A stretch of 64,000 nt of DNA from Clostridium prolinivorans (lineage in GTDB: Bacteria > Bacillota > Clostridia > Clostridiales > Clostridiaceae): the NCBI RefSeq assembly GCF_004011155.1, contig NZ_RJWG01000005.1, positions 62,001-126,000 of the forward strand. Reading direction: 5' to 3'. The position numbers were made by a program, and so were the translations under genes. Shown piece after piece: positions 9,357-18,897 of the stretch (position 1 is its first letter; each line of letters opens with the position of its first letter). Under the pieces are notes generated by a model, which was given only the letters and a program-made list of their open reading frames with translations, searched no databases and was not told the DNA's origin.

Positions 9357-10508
9357 GTGAAAATAAAAAAAATAATATTTACTCTTTTAATTTCAACTTT
9401 TTTAATTTTTTCTTACGGATGTAAAAAAGACAATACCCAAAATAATGAAAATAACACTCAAAATTTACAAAATGGATCTATTTTAAATGAAAATAAAAAT
9501 AATAATCCATCAGTTGAGCCAAAAGATAATAATGCAAATATAGGAGTTAATGAAAATACTTCTAACAATGCTAAATATACTATAAAAGACATATATCCTT
9601 TTACATTAAATACGTTATACACTTATGAAGGAAAAGGCAATGAATATGCATCTTTCACAGTTTGGGTAGACTATATTAAAAATGACAAGATACAACTTAG
9701 AAAAAATAATGGCGGCACTGAAATTGCAAATGTTATAGAATATAAAAATGGTGAGCTTAAACTTGTTTATTCTAAGGAAGAAACTTATTACAGAGAAGAT
9801 TTTACTTCTAAAAAACCAAATACTGATGAAATACTTTTAAAAGAACCCATAGTAAAAGGTACTTCTTGGAATGTTTCAAATGACAGAAAAAGATATATTT
9901 CTAATATAGATATAGATGTTGATACACCTTTAGGAACATTTAAAGCTGTTGAGGTAACTACAGAAGGTAAAGATTTTAAAGATATAGATTACTATGTACC
10001 TCAAAAGGGACTTGTAAAATCTTTATATACTTCAAAAGATATGGAAGTTACTTCATCATTAAAAAAAATCCAAAACAATGCATCTCTTGTTCAAACTGTT
10101 AAATTTTACTATCCTAATATAGATGATGATAAATTATATTATATAGATAAAAATTTAACTTTTAAAACTAATGATATAACTAAATTTGCATTTGAAAAAG
10201 CATTTAAAGAATCTCCAAATGCAAGCCTCGGAAAACCTTTAAGTCCAAATGCAAAAATTAACAGTCTTTATTTAAATAATGATACAGTTTATGTAGATTT
10301 TAATAAAAATTTTATTACAGAAATGAATGCTGGCTCTGGTTATGAATCATTAATTCTTCAAAGTATAGTAAATACTTTAGGCGGCTACTATGGAGTAGAC
10401 AAAGTTTATATAACTATTGAAAATAAGCCTTATAGCTCTGGACATATTGAAATGAAAAAAGGTGAAGTATTCAAAGTAGATACTAAAAATTTGGTAAAAC
10501 TTAAATAA
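9357..10508 (+). CDS. Lipoprotein with C-terminal GerMN domain
   Basis: The start is the GTG at 9357, set by AAGGAGGTG just upstream; the ATG at 9309 adds 16 residues without a ribosome site. The mature protein begins at the lipobox Cys of FSYGC after a short hydrophobic signal, so it is anchored outside the membrane. A ~60-residue Asn-rich linker follows, then a middle beta domain. The last ~110 residues (NSLYLNNDTVYVDFNKNF ... LGGYYGVDKVYITIENK) form a GerMN domain, found in GerM and related sporulation/germination and cell-wall lipoproteins. 383 residues. A sporulation or envelope role is inferred from the domain and the CotF-like neighbour. Confidence 0.83.
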   Translation: MKIKKIIFTLLISTFLIFSYGCKKDNTQNNENNTQNLQNGSILNENKNNNPSVEPKDNNANIGVNENTSNNAKYTIKDIYPFTLNTLYTYEGKGNEYASFTVWVDYIKNDKIQLRKNNGGTEIANVIEYKNGELKLVYSKEETYYREDFTSKKPNTDEILLKEPIVKGTSWNVSNDRKRYISNIDIDVDTPLGTFKAVEVTTEGKDFKDIDYYVPQKGLVKSLYTSKDMEVTSSLKKIQNNASLVQTVKFYYPNIDDDKLYYIDKNLTFKTNDITKFAFEKAFKESPNASLGKPLSPNAKINSLYLNNDTVYVDFNKNFITEMNAGSGYESLILQSIVNTLGGYYGVDKVYITIENKPYSSGHIEMKKGEVFKVDTKNLVKLK

Positions 10509-10683
10509 AGTTTTAAAACTCCTTTTTTAAATTTATAGGTATTTTATATATTATAATAAGCCATACTATAAAAGGATTAAAAAGATTAAGCAGAATTATA
10601 AATTTTAATTACAATGCAAAATAAAACATAATTAACACTAAAATATATTCTGTCTTAATCAAAAAAGAAAGGAGTTTTATATA

Positions 10684-11142
10684 ATGGCATTAACAAACAA
10701 AGAAAAAACTTTAATAGAGGATAATTTAAATCAAGAATATATTTGTATAAGAAAATATGAGCAATATGCTTCTTTAGCTTCAGATCAAAATATAAAAAAA
10801 GTGTTTACAGACATTGCAGATAAAGAACGTCAGCATGCTGATACATTAAAAGGAATGCTTCAAGGTTCTAATATAACCAGTCAAAATATTTTTGAAACTT
10901 ATACTAAGCCTGAAAACAATTTATCTAATGTACAGCACGACTTAGGAATTACAGATGCTCAGCTTTTAAATGACGCTTTATCTACTGAAAAACATGTTTC
11001 AAGCTCATACAACACAGCTGTTTTAGAATCTGTTGATCCAAATATAAGAAAGCAGCTTCAGCATATCCAGCAGGAAGAACAAAATCATGCTGAAACATTA
11101 TTTAGAGAAATGCAGTCAAACGGCTGGTATAACCCATCATAG
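10684..11142 (+). CDS. CotF-like spore coat / ferritin-like protein
   Basis: The product is a 152-residue, all-helical protein. It has two ferritin-like helix pairs: EKTLIEDNLNQEYICIRKYEQYA with DIADKERQHADTLKGML, and LSTEKHVSSSYNTAVLES with HIQQEEQNHAETLFREMQ. This is the usual pattern of clostridial CotF-family coat proteins. The C-terminus NGWYNPS is also common among them. Glu and His residues in ferritin positions are present, but metal binding is not shown for the coat proteins. Ribosome site GAAAGGAG. A strong terminator follows directly, so it is probably transcribed alone, presumably late in sporulation. Confidence 0.85.
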   Translation: MALTNKEKTLIEDNLNQEYICIRKYEQYASLASDQNIKKVFTDIADKERQHADTLKGMLQGSNITSQNIFETYTKPENNLSNVQHDLGITDAQLLNDALSTEKHVSSSYNTAVLESVDPNIRKQLQHIQQEEQNHAETLFREMQSNGWYNPS

Positions 11143-11146
11143 TAAA

Positions 11147-11176
11147 AAAGCCTAGCAAAAATTTTTGCTAGGCTTT
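11147..11176. terminator. Bidirectional intrinsic terminator
   Basis: A near-perfect inverted repeat (AAAGCCTAGCAAAA with TTTTGCTAGGCTTT) lies between the CotF-like gene and the convergent ABC-F gene, with A- and T-rich flanks on both sides. Confidence 0.85.
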
Positions 11177-11196
11177 AATAATATTTAATTCTGTCA

Positions 11197-12753
11197 TTAT
11201 ATTATTTTAGTTGTCCAATTTTCACAATTCCAAATTTCAGTTACTATATCTTTGTAAAATTCAGGCTCATGACAAACTAAAAGTATTGAACCTTTATATT
11301 CTTTTAATGCCCTTTTAAGCTCAGTTTTTGCATCTACATCTAAGTGATTTGTTGGCTCATCAAGTATTAATATATTTGTTTCTTTATTTATTAATTTTGC
11401 AAGTCTTACCTTAGCAGCCTCTCCTCCGGATAAAACCATAATCATACTTTCAATATGTTTTGTAGTTAATCCACACTTTGCAAGTGCAGAACGAACTTCA
11501 TACTGAGTATATCCAGGAAAATCACTCCAAAATTCTTCAATACATGTATTAGTATTTCCTTCTCTGCTCTCTTGCTCAAAATATCCAATATATTGATAAT
11601 CTCCAAGTTCAACTTTCCCGCTTATTGGTTTAATTTGTCCAATTAAACTTTTAAGAAGTGTTGTCTTACCTAATCCATTAGCTCCAACTAATGCAATTTT
11701 CTGCCCTCTTTCCATATAAAGATTAAGAGGTTTTGTAAGAGGATGATCATAGCCTATAACTAGATCTTTTGTTTCAAATATAACTTTTCCCGAAGCTCTA
11801 GCTTGTTTAAAATTAAAAACAGGTTTTGGTTTATCAGAAACAAGTTCAATTTTATTAATTTTATCTAATTTCTTTTGTCTTGATTTAGCCATATTTGCAG
11901 TAGCTACATTAGCTTTATTCCTTGCAACAAAATCTTCCAGTCTTGCAATTTCTGCCTGTTGTCTTTCATATGCTTGCTCTAATTGTTTCTTTTTAGCCTC
12001 ATATACTCTTTTAAATTCATCATAATTTCCAACATATCTTGTAAGACCTTTATTCTCCACATGATATATAATATTAATTACTGAATTTAAAAATGGAATA
12101 TCATGAGAAATTAATATAAATGCATTTTCATAAGAATTTAAAAATTTTTTAAGCCATTCAATATGAACTTCATCTAAATAATTAGTAGGTTCGTCTAAAA
12201 GTAATATATCAGGAGTTTCGAGCAAAAGTTTAGCAAGTAAAACCTTTGTTCTTTGTCCACCACTTAAATCTTTAACATCTTTATCTAACCCCACATCTAA
12301 AAGCCCTAATCCTCTTGCTGTTTCTTCTATTTTAGCATCAATAACATAAAATCCATTATGATCAAGCATATCTTGAATTACTGCTGTCCTTTCAAGCATT
12401 TTTTCAAGTTCTTCTTCTGAAGCATCGCCCATTTTTTCATATAGTTTATTCATTTCATCTTCTGCATCAAACAAATACTTAAAAGCTTCTTTTAAAATAT
12501 CTCTTATAGTTTTACCACTCTCAAGTGAAGAATGTTGATCCATATATCCTACCCTAACTTTATTAGACCATTCAATTTGACCTTCGTCTGGAACAACCTT
12601 TCCTGTAATTATATTCATAAAAGTTGATTTTCCTTCTCCATTAGCACCTATAAGGCCAACATGTTCGCCTTTTAAAAGTCTAAATGATATATCTTCAAAT
12701 ATAGCTCTATCTCCAAAACCATGGCTTACATTCTTTACAGTTAATATACTCAT
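11197..12753 (-). CDS. ABC-F family ATPase
   Basis: The product is 518 residues with two ABC ATPase domains in one chain and no membrane segments. The first has GANGEGKST (Walker A), LSGGQRTKVLLAK (signature) and ILLLDEPTNYLD. The second has GANGLGKTT, LSGGEAAKVRLAK and ILILDEPTNHLD. The charged linker after residue ~240 (YEAKKKQLEQAYERQQAEIARLEDF) is the ABC-F inter-domain coiled linker. The opening SILTVKNVSHGFGDRAIFEDISFRLLKGEHVGLIG is like B. subtilis YkpA/YbiT-type members rather than antibiotic-resistance types. ABC-F proteins act on the ribosome, usually as translation factors. Specific role not assignable. Confidence 0.9.
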   Translation of the reverse strand: MSILTVKNVSHGFGDRAIFEDISFRLLKGEHVGLIGANGEGKSTFMNIITGKVVPDEGQIEWSNKVRVGYMDQHSSLESGKTIRDILKEAFKYLFDAEDEMNKLYEKMGDASEEELEKMLERTAVIQDMLDHNGFYVIDAKIEETARGLGLLDVGLDKDVKDLSGGQRTKVLLAKLLLETPDILLLDEPTNYLDEVHIEWLKKFLNSYENAFILISHDIPFLNSVINIIYHVENKGLTRYVGNYDEFKRVYEAKKKQLEQAYERQQAEIARLEDFVARNKANVATANMAKSRQKKLDKINKIELVSDKPKPVFNFKQARASGKVIFETKDLVIGYDHPLTKPLNLYMERGQKIALVGANGLGKTTLLKSLIGQIKPISGKVELGDYQYIGYFEQESREGNTNTCIEEFWSDFPGYTQYEVRSALAKCGLTTKHIESMIMVLSGGEAAKVRLAKLINKETNILILDEPTNHLDVDAKTELKRALKEYKGSILLVCHEPEFYKDIVTEIWNCENWTTKII

Positions 12754-13000
12754 TAATTTCTCTCCTTGCTTTTTAATTGGAATATATTTATCTTTTATTC
12801 TTAACAGATATAACTGTTATTTTGCTACACTGCTACATTAAACTTTAAAATTTAACATATATAGTTTAAATTATATAAACTTATTCTGTCAATTAAAGTT
12901 GTGAACTTAAAAATTTATAATATTACTACATATAGTCACCATTTTAATAACAATATCATAAATTATAATTGATAATAGCTTTTTAACCTTAGGAGGTAAA

Positions 13001-14347
13001 ATGTATAATAATTCACCTTTTTATTGTCCTTATTCTATGAATCAAATTATTTGTCCATATTCAATTAATAACAGAAGTGTTAATGATTTTGAAAAATTTG
13101 AGGAATTTGATGACTTTGAAAAATTTGAGGAATTTAATAGTTGTTTTAATAATGACTTTAACAGTTTAAATTATTTTAACATGGATGACTTCAATTTAGA
13201 AAGAGCACCACAAAAAGAAGTTACTCGAATTTTTAAACTTCTCAGCCAGCAAAGACCTGATCTTTTTAAAGAACTTCAAAAATTTGGAGTAAAAAAAGCA
13301 ACTATTGATATTCAATTTAGATTAGCTATAGCTTATACTTTAGATAACGAGGCAAAATATACTGGAAATATAGATCAAAAAACTAACTCAATATTTAATA
13401 ATTTTATGAAATATCAAAGCTGGATTTTTATTTCTCTTCGTGCTTTAGGTGTTCCAAGTAACGTAATTAATAATGTTTTTAAAGATGTAATAAAATTTAC
13501 TTTAAAAAATATATCTTCTTCTACAAAACCTCCAAGCAGCAAATGGAGTAAATGGGAAAATCTTGGAGGTATATTAAATTCTGCTCCTGCCGCTTCTTCT
13601 TGGGGACCAAATAGAATTGATACATTTGCAGCTGGTACTGATAATGCATTATATCAAAAATTTTGGAATGGTTCTAAATGGAGCGATTGGATTAGAATAG
13701 GTGGAGTTTTAACTTCAGCTCCTGCTGCTGTTTCATGGGGATTTAATAGAATTGATGTTTTTACAAGAGGTACAAATAATTCTATGTGGCATATATTCTG
13801 GAATGGCTCTAAATGGAGCATGTGGGAAGATTTAGGTGGAACATTAACTTCAGCTCCTGCCGCTTCTTCTTGGGGACCAAATAGAATTGATACATTTGTA
13901 AGAGGAACTGATAATGCATTATACCACAAATGGTGGGATGGTTCTAAATGGAGTATGTGGGAAAATTTAGGTGGAGAATTAACTTCTTCTCCTGCTGCTG
14001 TTTCATGGGGATTTAATAGAATTGATGTTTTTGCAAGGGGAAAAGGAAATCATCTATATCATAAATGGTGGAATGGATCTAACTGGAGTAATTGGGAAGA
14101 CCTAGGTGGAAATATAACTTCTTCTCCTGCAGTTTCTTCACGTTCAGCTAATAGACTTGAAGTTTTTGCTAGAGATAGTAATAATCAGCTTATTACTAAG
14201 AGTTGGAGTGGATCTAGCTGGAGTGGATGGAGTAATCTTGGTGGTGTTTTAACCTCTGATCCAGCTGCTGTATCCTGGGGATTAAATAGAACAGATGTTT
14301 TTGTTAGAGGAACTGATAATGCTATGTGGCATATTTGGAAAAATTAA
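13001..14347 (+). CDS. Spore-surface-type protein with six-repeat PLL-like beta-propeller lectin domain
   Basis: The product has 448 residues and no signal peptide. The N-terminal ~65 residues are rich in Asn, Tyr, Phe and acidic residues ([11 protein letters not shown], and a tandem copy of DFEKFEEFD). Residues ~67-175 form a helical domain I do not recognise. Residues 180-448 are six tandem 45-residue repeats with core [31 protein letters not shown]. This is the DUF346/PLL signature of bacterial fucose-binding beta-propeller lectins. Ribosome site AGGAGG gives the start. Lack of export signal plus a Tyr/Asn-rich head suggests assembly on the spore surface; this is inference. DNA repeats are very similar, implying recent duplication. 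Confidence 0.85.
   Translation: MYNNSPFYCPYSMNQIICPYSINNRSVNDFEKFEEFDDFEKFEEFNSCFNNDFNSLNYFNMDDFNLERAPQKEVTRIFKLLSQQRPDLFKELQKFGVKKATIDIQFRLAIAYTLDNEAKYTGNIDQKTNSIFNNFMKYQSWIFISLRALGVPSNVINNVFKDVIKFTLKNISSSTKPPSSKWSKWENLGGILNSAPAASSWGPNRIDTFAAGTDNALYQKFWNGSKWSDWIRIGGVLTSAPAAVSWGFNRIDVFTRGTNNSMWHIFWNGSKWSMWEDLGGTLTSAPAASSWGPNRIDTFVRGTDNALYHKWWDGSKWSMWENLGGELTSSPAAVSWGFNRIDVFARGKGNHLYHKWWNGSNWSNWEDLGGNITSSPAVSSRSANRLEVFARDSNNQLITKSWSGSSWSGWSNLGGVLTSDPAAVSWGLNRTDVFVRGTDNAMWHIWKN
13538..14344 (+). repeat. Six tandem 135-bp coding repeats with a 270-bp higher-order period
   Basis: The repeats start at 13538, 13673, 13808, 13943, 14078 and 14213. Repeats 1 and 3 share the [10 protein letters not shown] version, and repeats 2 and 4 share [10 protein letters not shown], with long stretches of identical DNA at a 270-base offset. 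Repeats 5 and 6 are more diverged. The array therefore grew by duplication of a two-blade unit. Confidence 0.9.
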
Positions 14348-14385
14348 ATAATACAAAATAAATTTATTAATCAATAATGAAATTA

Positions 14386-14420
14386 TAGAAGTCGTAAAGC
14401 AATAAGCTTTACGACTTCTA
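14386..14420. terminator. Strong intrinsic terminator
   Basis: A perfect 15-bp stem (14386-14400 with 14406-14420) closes a 5-base loop and is followed by TTTATT. It ends the propeller-protein gene and can serve the convergent dehydrogenase gene. Confidence 0.85.
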
Positions 14421-14593
14421 TTTATTAAAAAATAATCTTATCTTCTATTATATTACCATTGCACGAATTTTGAAATGTTTTCCACATCACTATTATCATT
14501 CTCCAAAATTCCCATAATAAGATCAAAATAATTTTGGAAATGATAACTTAGGAATCATAATTAATATGGATTGACTTAAAGAATTACCATATT

Positions 14594-15565
14594 CTATAAA
14601 AGCTCTGGTACTATATTAGGCACTTTTTCTCCAAGTACCCCCTTAACTAAATTTTCTGCTGCTAACATAGCCATATCAAACCTAGTTTTTTCTGTTGCAG
14701 AACCTATATGGGGAAGAGTAATAACATTAGGCATATTAAGAAGTTCATTATCTTTTTTAACTGGCTCTATTTCAAAAACATCAAGACCTGCTCCAAAAAT
14801 TTTTTTATTTTTAAGTGCTTCAATTAATGCTTTTTCATTAACCGTTTGTCCTCTGGACGCATTTATAAATATTGCAGTACTTTTCATAAGATTAAATTCT
14901 TCAGCATCAATTAAGTGATATGTTTCTTTTGTAAGTGGTGTCATAAGAACTATAAAATCTGAAATTTTTAAAAGTGTATTCATGTCACAATATTTTGCTC
15001 CTATTTTTTCTTCTGCTTCTTTTTTTCTATTTCTGTTATAATAAAAAACTTCCATATCAAATCCAAGCTTTGCTCTTTTAGCTACCTTCTCCCCTATTCT
15101 TCCCATTCCAATTATACCTAAATTTTTATGATGAACATCTATTCCAAAAAGATTATCTGAATCTTTAGATTCCCATTTTCCTTCTTTTACATATCTATCT
15201 AATTCTGGAATTCTCCTTGCTGAAGATAATATTAATCCAAAAATTAAATCAGCAACAGTGTCATCTAAAACATAAGGTGTATTTGTACCTATAATTTTTC
15301 TTTTTTTCATAGCCTCCAAATCAAAATTATTATACCCAACAGAAACATTGCTTACAACTTTAAGCTTTGGTGCAGCATTTAAAAATTCTTCATCTACTCT
15401 TCTTCCCATTAAAATTATGCCATCTTTATCTGAAATTTTCTGCAAAAGCTCTTTTCTCGAGATTTTTCCATCTCCCTGCCACATTTCATACTCACAATAA
15501 GTTCCAATGTAATCTAAAACTTTTTTAGGAAGTTTTTCTTCTATATATACTTTGGGTTTAATCAT
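14594..15565 (-). CDS. D-isomer-specific 2-hydroxyacid dehydrogenase
   Basis: The product has 323 residues, the normal family length. The NAD(P) site GIIGMGRIGEKVAKRA is near residue 150. Catalytic Arg lies in NASRGQTVNEKAL, Glu in VFEIEPV, and His in LPHIGSAT. N-terminal residues YNNFDLEAM and TPYVLDDTVADLIFGLI place it with glyoxylate/hydroxypyruvate/2-ketogluconate reductases rather than D-lactate dehydrogenase. It would reduce a 2-oxoacid to the D-hydroxyacid in the cytoplasm. Ribosome site AGAGG. Monocistronic, so the substrate cannot be read from context. Confidence 0.88.
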   Translation of the reverse strand: MIKPKVYIEEKLPKKVLDYIGTYCEYEMWQGDGKISRKELLQKISDKDGIILMGRRVDEEFLNAAPKLKVVSNVSVGYNNFDLEAMKKRKIIGTNTPYVLDDTVADLIFGLILSSARRIPELDRYVKEGKWESKDSDNLFGIDVHHKNLGIIGMGRIGEKVAKRAKLGFDMEVFYYNRNRKKEAEEKIGAKYCDMNTLLKISDFIVLMTPLTKETYHLIDAEEFNLMKSTAIFINASRGQTVNEKALIEALKNKKIFGAGLDVFEIEPVKKDNELLNMPNVITLPHIGSATEKTRFDMAMLAAENLVKGVLGEKVPNIVPELL

Positions 15566-15683
15566 AACATTCTACCTCTTTTTTTAAAATTTATATAATT
15601 TTATTATATAATACAGCCTTTTAAAAATGCAAATATTTTACATAAATTTATTTTTAAGCTCTCCTTTAAGTGTATGGGTACAT

Positions 15684-15711
15684 TTGAAATTTAATTTATA
15701 CGTCCTATAAT
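15684..15711 (+). promoter_or_regulatory. Promoter of pdxST
   Basis: TTGAAA (15684-15689), a 16-base spacer and TATAAT (15706-15711) lie about 40 bases before the pdxS start. Confidence 0.65.
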
Positions 15712-15749
15712 TAATCTTAATAATAAAATAAATTTGGAGGGAATGTTAT

Positions 15750-16619
15750 ATGGCAAAATATGAATTAAACAAAAACTTAGCTCAAATGCTAAAAGGTGGA
15801 GTAATAATGGATGTAGTAAATGCCAAGCAGGCTATAATTGCTGAAAAAGCAGGAGCATGTGCAGTTATGGCACTTGAAAAAGTACCAGCAGATATAAGAA
15901 AACAAGGTGGAGTCGCAAGAATGTCTGATCCTAAAATGATAAAAGAGATAAAAAGTGCTGTATCTATTCCAGTTATGGCAAAAGTTAGAATAGGTCATTT
16001 TGTTGAAGCTGAAATATTACAAGCTATTGGGATTGATTTTATAGACGAAAGTGAAGTTTTAACTTATGCAGATGATAAATATCACATAGATAAAAAAAGT
16101 TTTGAAGTTCCTTTTGTATGTGGTGCAAGAAATTTAGGAGAAGCTTTAAGAAGAATCGGAGAAGGAGCATCTATGATAAGAACTAAAGGTGAAGCTGGTA
16201 CTGGAGATGTAGTTCAGGCTGTTAAACACATGAGATGTATCATGGATGATATTAGAAGAGTAAAAAATTCACCTAAAGATGAATTAATGACTTTAGCAAA
16301 AGAATTTGAAGCACCTTACGATCTTGTAGAATATATTTGGGAAAATGGTAAACTTCCAGTAGTTAATTTTGCAGCAGGTGGAATTGCTACTCCAGCAGAT
16401 GCTGCACTTATGATGAAACTCGGTGCAGAAGGTGTTTTTGTAGGTTCAGGAATATTTAAATCAGGAAATCCAGAAAAAAGAGCTAAAGCCATAGTCATGG
16501 CAACAACTTATTATAATGATCCTAAAATTCTTGCAGAAATATCCGAAGATTTAGGAGAGCCAATGGTTGGTATAAACTGCAGTGAATTAGAAACTAAGTT
16601 TGAAGAAAGAGGCTGGTAG
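15750..16619 (+). CDS. pdxS: Pyridoxal 5'-phosphate synthase, lyase subunit PdxS
   Basis: The product is 289 residues, full length. PdxS joins ribose 5-phosphate, glyceraldehyde 3-phosphate and ammonia into PLP in the deoxyxylulose-independent vitamin B6 route. The sequence is highly conserved: [31 protein letters not shown] with the ribose-5-phosphate Asp, the Schiff-base Lys in [10 protein letters not shown], and [10 protein letters not shown] phosphate loop. [17 protein letters not shown] and GSGIFKS form the C-terminal phosphate site. Ribosome site GGAGGG. It is followed within two bases by pdxT, whose product supplies ammonia. Identity is certain. Confidence 0.98.
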   Translation: MAKYELNKNLAQMLKGGVIMDVVNAKQAIIAEKAGACAVMALEKVPADIRKQGGVARMSDPKMIKEIKSAVSIPVMAKVRIGHFVEAEILQAIGIDFIDESEVLTYADDKYHIDKKSFEVPFVCGARNLGEALRRIGEGASMIRTKGEAGTGDVVQAVKHMRCIMDDIRRVKNSPKDELMTLAKEFEAPYDLVEYIWENGKLPVVNFAAGGIATPADAALMMKLGAEGVFVGSGIFKSGNPEKRAKAIVMATTYYNDPKILAEISEDLGEPMVGINCSELETKFEERGW

Positions 16620-16620
16620 A

Positions 16621-17199
16621 GTGAAAATAGGAGTATTGTCCCTTCAAGGTGGTGTAACAGAGCATATTAACCATTTAAAATCTCTTAATTGTGAAGCTAT
16701 AGAAGTAAAAATGGCTGAAGATTTAGATGACTTAGATGGAATTATTCTTCCTGGTGGAGAAAGTACAACTATTGGCAATTTACTAAATAAAACAGGCATT
16801 TTTAATAAACTTAAAGAAAAAATATTAAATGGGCTATGTGTTTGGGGAACTTGTGCCGGAATGATATTACTTGCAAAAGAAATTGCCAATGATAATAACA
16901 GATATTTACAGGTAATGGATATAACTGTTGTTAGAAATGCTTATGGCACTCAAATTAATAGTTTTTCTACTGAAAAAATAATAGAAGAAGTTTCTAAAGA
17001 GCCAATACCATTAGTATTTATAAGAGCACCATATATAAAAAATGTAGGAGATAATGTAAAAATATTATGCAAAGTAAATGATAATATAGTTGCAGCAAGA
17101 CAGAATAATATTTTAGCAACATCTTTTCATCCTGAATTAACAGATAACCTAAAAATGCATGAGTATTTTATAGAAATGTGTAAAAATTTTAAAAAATAG
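16621..17199 (+). CDS. pdxT: Pyridoxal 5'-phosphate synthase, glutaminase subunit PdxT
   Basis: The start is the GTG at 16621, giving MKIGVLSLQGGVTEHI as expected for the family; a TTG seven codons earlier overlaps pdxS and is unlikely. The product has 192 residues. It is a class I glutaminase: GGESTTIGN loop, nucleophile Cys in WGTCAGM, and the His-Glu pair in SFHPELT. It hydrolyses glutamine and channels ammonia to PdxS in the 12+12 complex. The start codon lies one base after the pdxS stop, so the two are translationally coupled. Identity is certain. Confidence 0.97.
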   Translation: MKIGVLSLQGGVTEHINHLKSLNCEAIEVKMAEDLDDLDGIILPGGESTTIGNLLNKTGIFNKLKEKILNGLCVWGTCAGMILLAKEIANDNNRYLQVMDITVVRNAYGTQINSFSTEKIIEEVSKEPIPLVFIRAPYIKNVGDNVKILCKVNDNIVAARQNNILATSFHPELTDNLKMHEYFIEMCKNFKK

Positions 17200-17278
17200 T
17201 TTTTAAAATTCACCTTTTCAATACTAAAATATGTAATAAAAATACAGTAAAGAATTTGTATTAAATTTGTGTAAAAAC

Positions 17279-17307
17279 TTGTTAAATATGTATTTATACT
17301 GTATAAT
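17279..17307 (+). promoter_or_regulatory. Promoter of the ABC exporter trio
   Basis: TTGTTA (17279-17284), a 17-base spacer and TATAAT (17302-17307) lie 46 bases before the ATPase start. Confidence 0.7.
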
Positions 17308-17352
17308 AATGGTATGTTTTATTTTTAACAATATATTGAAAGGGGTGAATAA

Positions 17353-18036
17353 ATGCCCATTGTAGAGTGTAAAAATGTAATTAAAAACTTTAATTTAGGT
17401 AAAGTTAAAGTAGAAGTTCTTAAAGGAATAACACTTGAAATTAATGCTGGTCAATTCACTGCTATTGTAGGAGAATCTGGTTCTGGCAAATCTACTTTTT
17501 TAAATGTATTAGGCGGACTTATGCCTTATGATTTTGGTGAGATTATAGTATCTGGAACAAAAATAAAAAACTTGAACGAAAACCAATTAGCTTTATTTAG
17601 AAGAAATCATCTAGGTTTTATATTCCAATCATATAATCTTCTGCCTCAACTTACGGCACTAGAAAATGTTGAAATGCCTTTAATTTTTTTAGGTGTCCCT
17701 AAAAAGCAAAGAGAAAAAAAAGCCTTAGAAATACTTGAAAAAGTAGGACTTAAAGATAGAATTAATCATAAACCTAGCGAACTTTCAGGTGGGCAGCAGC
17801 AAAGGGTGTCTATTGCAAGAGCTTTAGTAAACAGCCCTGAACTTATTTTAGCAGATGAACCTACTGGTAATCTTGATAGTAAAACAAGCATTGAAATTTT
17901 AGATTTATTAAAAGAGTTAAATAAAAGTCTGAATATGACTTTTGTAGTTGTAACTCATTCCAGTCAGGTTTATAACTATGCTGATCGAATTATCAAAATG
18001 AAAGATGGCTATTTAGAAAGTGGGGATAATTTATGA
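17353..18036 (+). CDS. ABC transporter ATP-binding protein, MacB/LolD type
   Basis: The product has 227 residues. It has Walker [11 protein letters not shown]-loop [21 protein letters not shown], signature [15 protein letters not shown], Walker [13 protein letters not shown] and the switch His in VVTHSS. The [16 protein letters not shown] stretch is typical of the MacB/LolD/FtsE group, which powers mechanotransmission by FtsX-fold permeases rather than import. It is first in a three-gene operon; its stop overlaps the next start by four bases (ATGA). The partner permease is the third gene. Cytoplasmic side of the membrane. Confidence 0.93.
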   Translation: MPIVECKNVIKNFNLGKVKVEVLKGITLEINAGQFTAIVGESGSGKSTFLNVLGGLMPYDFGEIIVSGTKIKNLNENQLALFRRNHLGFIFQSYNLLPQLTALENVEMPLIFLGVPKKQREKKALEILEKVGLKDRINHKPSELSGGQQQRVSIARALVNSPELILADEPTGNLDSKTSIEILDLLKELNKSLNMTFVVVTHSSQVYNYADRIIKMKDGYLESGDNL

Positions 18037-18896
18037 AAAAAAAATATATAGCTTTAAGTTTAGCTTGTGCTTTAGTATTAAGTGTACAAGTTACTGCAAA
18101 AGCCGAAGATATTACAAATGCAGCTGAATTAAATCAACCTGTTTCTATAAATAATATACAGTCTAAAAAAATATTGATTACAAATGTCTCAAGCAGCGTT
18201 AATGAAGTAACTCCAGGTCAAATCTTTGAACTTAAATTTAAACTTGAAAACAATAGTAATAATAAACTTGAAAATGTATCTTTAAAAATTGCAGGTGTTG
18301 AAGGCAAAAATTTATTAACGGGTTTTTCTCCTGTGGGAACTACTAATGAAATATATGGTGGAACTATAAACAAAAAAGGAAGCAAAGAACTTTCCATAAA
18401 ACTTATAAGTGATCCTTCTTTAAAGGTTGGTCTTTATAATTTTATAGTAAGTGTAACTTTTAATTCTCCTGGGAAACCTCAAGAAGAGATAAATAAAATT
18501 ATAGGTGTTGTTATAAAAAATACTCCAAAGTTAATTATTACTTCTCTTGATATAAACGATAATAAAATCTATTCAAATTTTATTAATGCAGGAAAAGGTC
18601 CTCTTAGTAATGTTTTAATAAATTTTAAAGTTAATGATAAAACCTATTCTAAGTATTATGGTACTTTAGATTCAGAGGTTGAAGATAGTTTTGAGGAAAA
18701 TATAGAACCTGTTTCTTCAGATACTAAAGGTGTCTTAGAAATATCTTATATTGACGAAATGGGTGTTGAGGGAAAAGTTACTAAAGAAATTGATATAAAG
18801 TCTTCTGAAACTCAAAAAACTGCTGTTTCTTCAAAGGAAGAAAACAAAAACTCTTTTTGGTCATTTATAAAGAAACTTTTTGGAATTGGTGGTTAA
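18033..18896 (+). CDS. Secreted accessory protein of the MacB-like exporter
   Basis: The product has 287 residues. The N-terminus [23 protein letters not shown] is a cleavable signal peptide, so the protein is exported. Residues ~45-155 contain a beta-sandwich of the kind found in CARDB/S-layer-like (COG1361) domains (VTPGQIFELKFKLENNSNNKLENVSLKI), and a second weaker one follows. The last ~25 residues are a Ser/Glu/Lys linker and a short amphipathic end, WSFIKKLFGIGG. It takes the position of a MacA-type adaptor but lacks its coiled-coil hairpin. A role as extracytoplasmic partner of the permease is inferred from overlap with both neighbours. Confidence 0.75.
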   Translation: MKKKYIALSLACALVLSVQVTAKAEDITNAAELNQPVSINNIQSKKILITNVSSSVNEVTPGQIFELKFKLENNSNNKLENVSLKIAGVEGKNLLTGFSPVGTTNEIYGGTINKKGSKELSIKLISDPSLKVGLYNFIVSVTFNSPGKPQEEINKIIGVVIKNTPKLIITSLDINDNKIYSNFINAGKGPLSNVLINFKVNDKTYSKYYGTLDSEVEDSFEENIEPVSSDTKGVLEISYIDEMGVEGKVTKEIDIKSSETQKTAVSSKEENKNSFWSFIKKLFGIGG

Positions 18897-18897
18897 A

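Noticed and set aside
13654-13929. Minus-strand open frame inside the propeller gene
   Set aside because: Repeat-driven shadow of the plus-strand coding sequence with no ribosome site.
13538-14344. CRISPR array
   Set aside because: Periodic 135-bp units are contiguous coding repeats without unique spacers.
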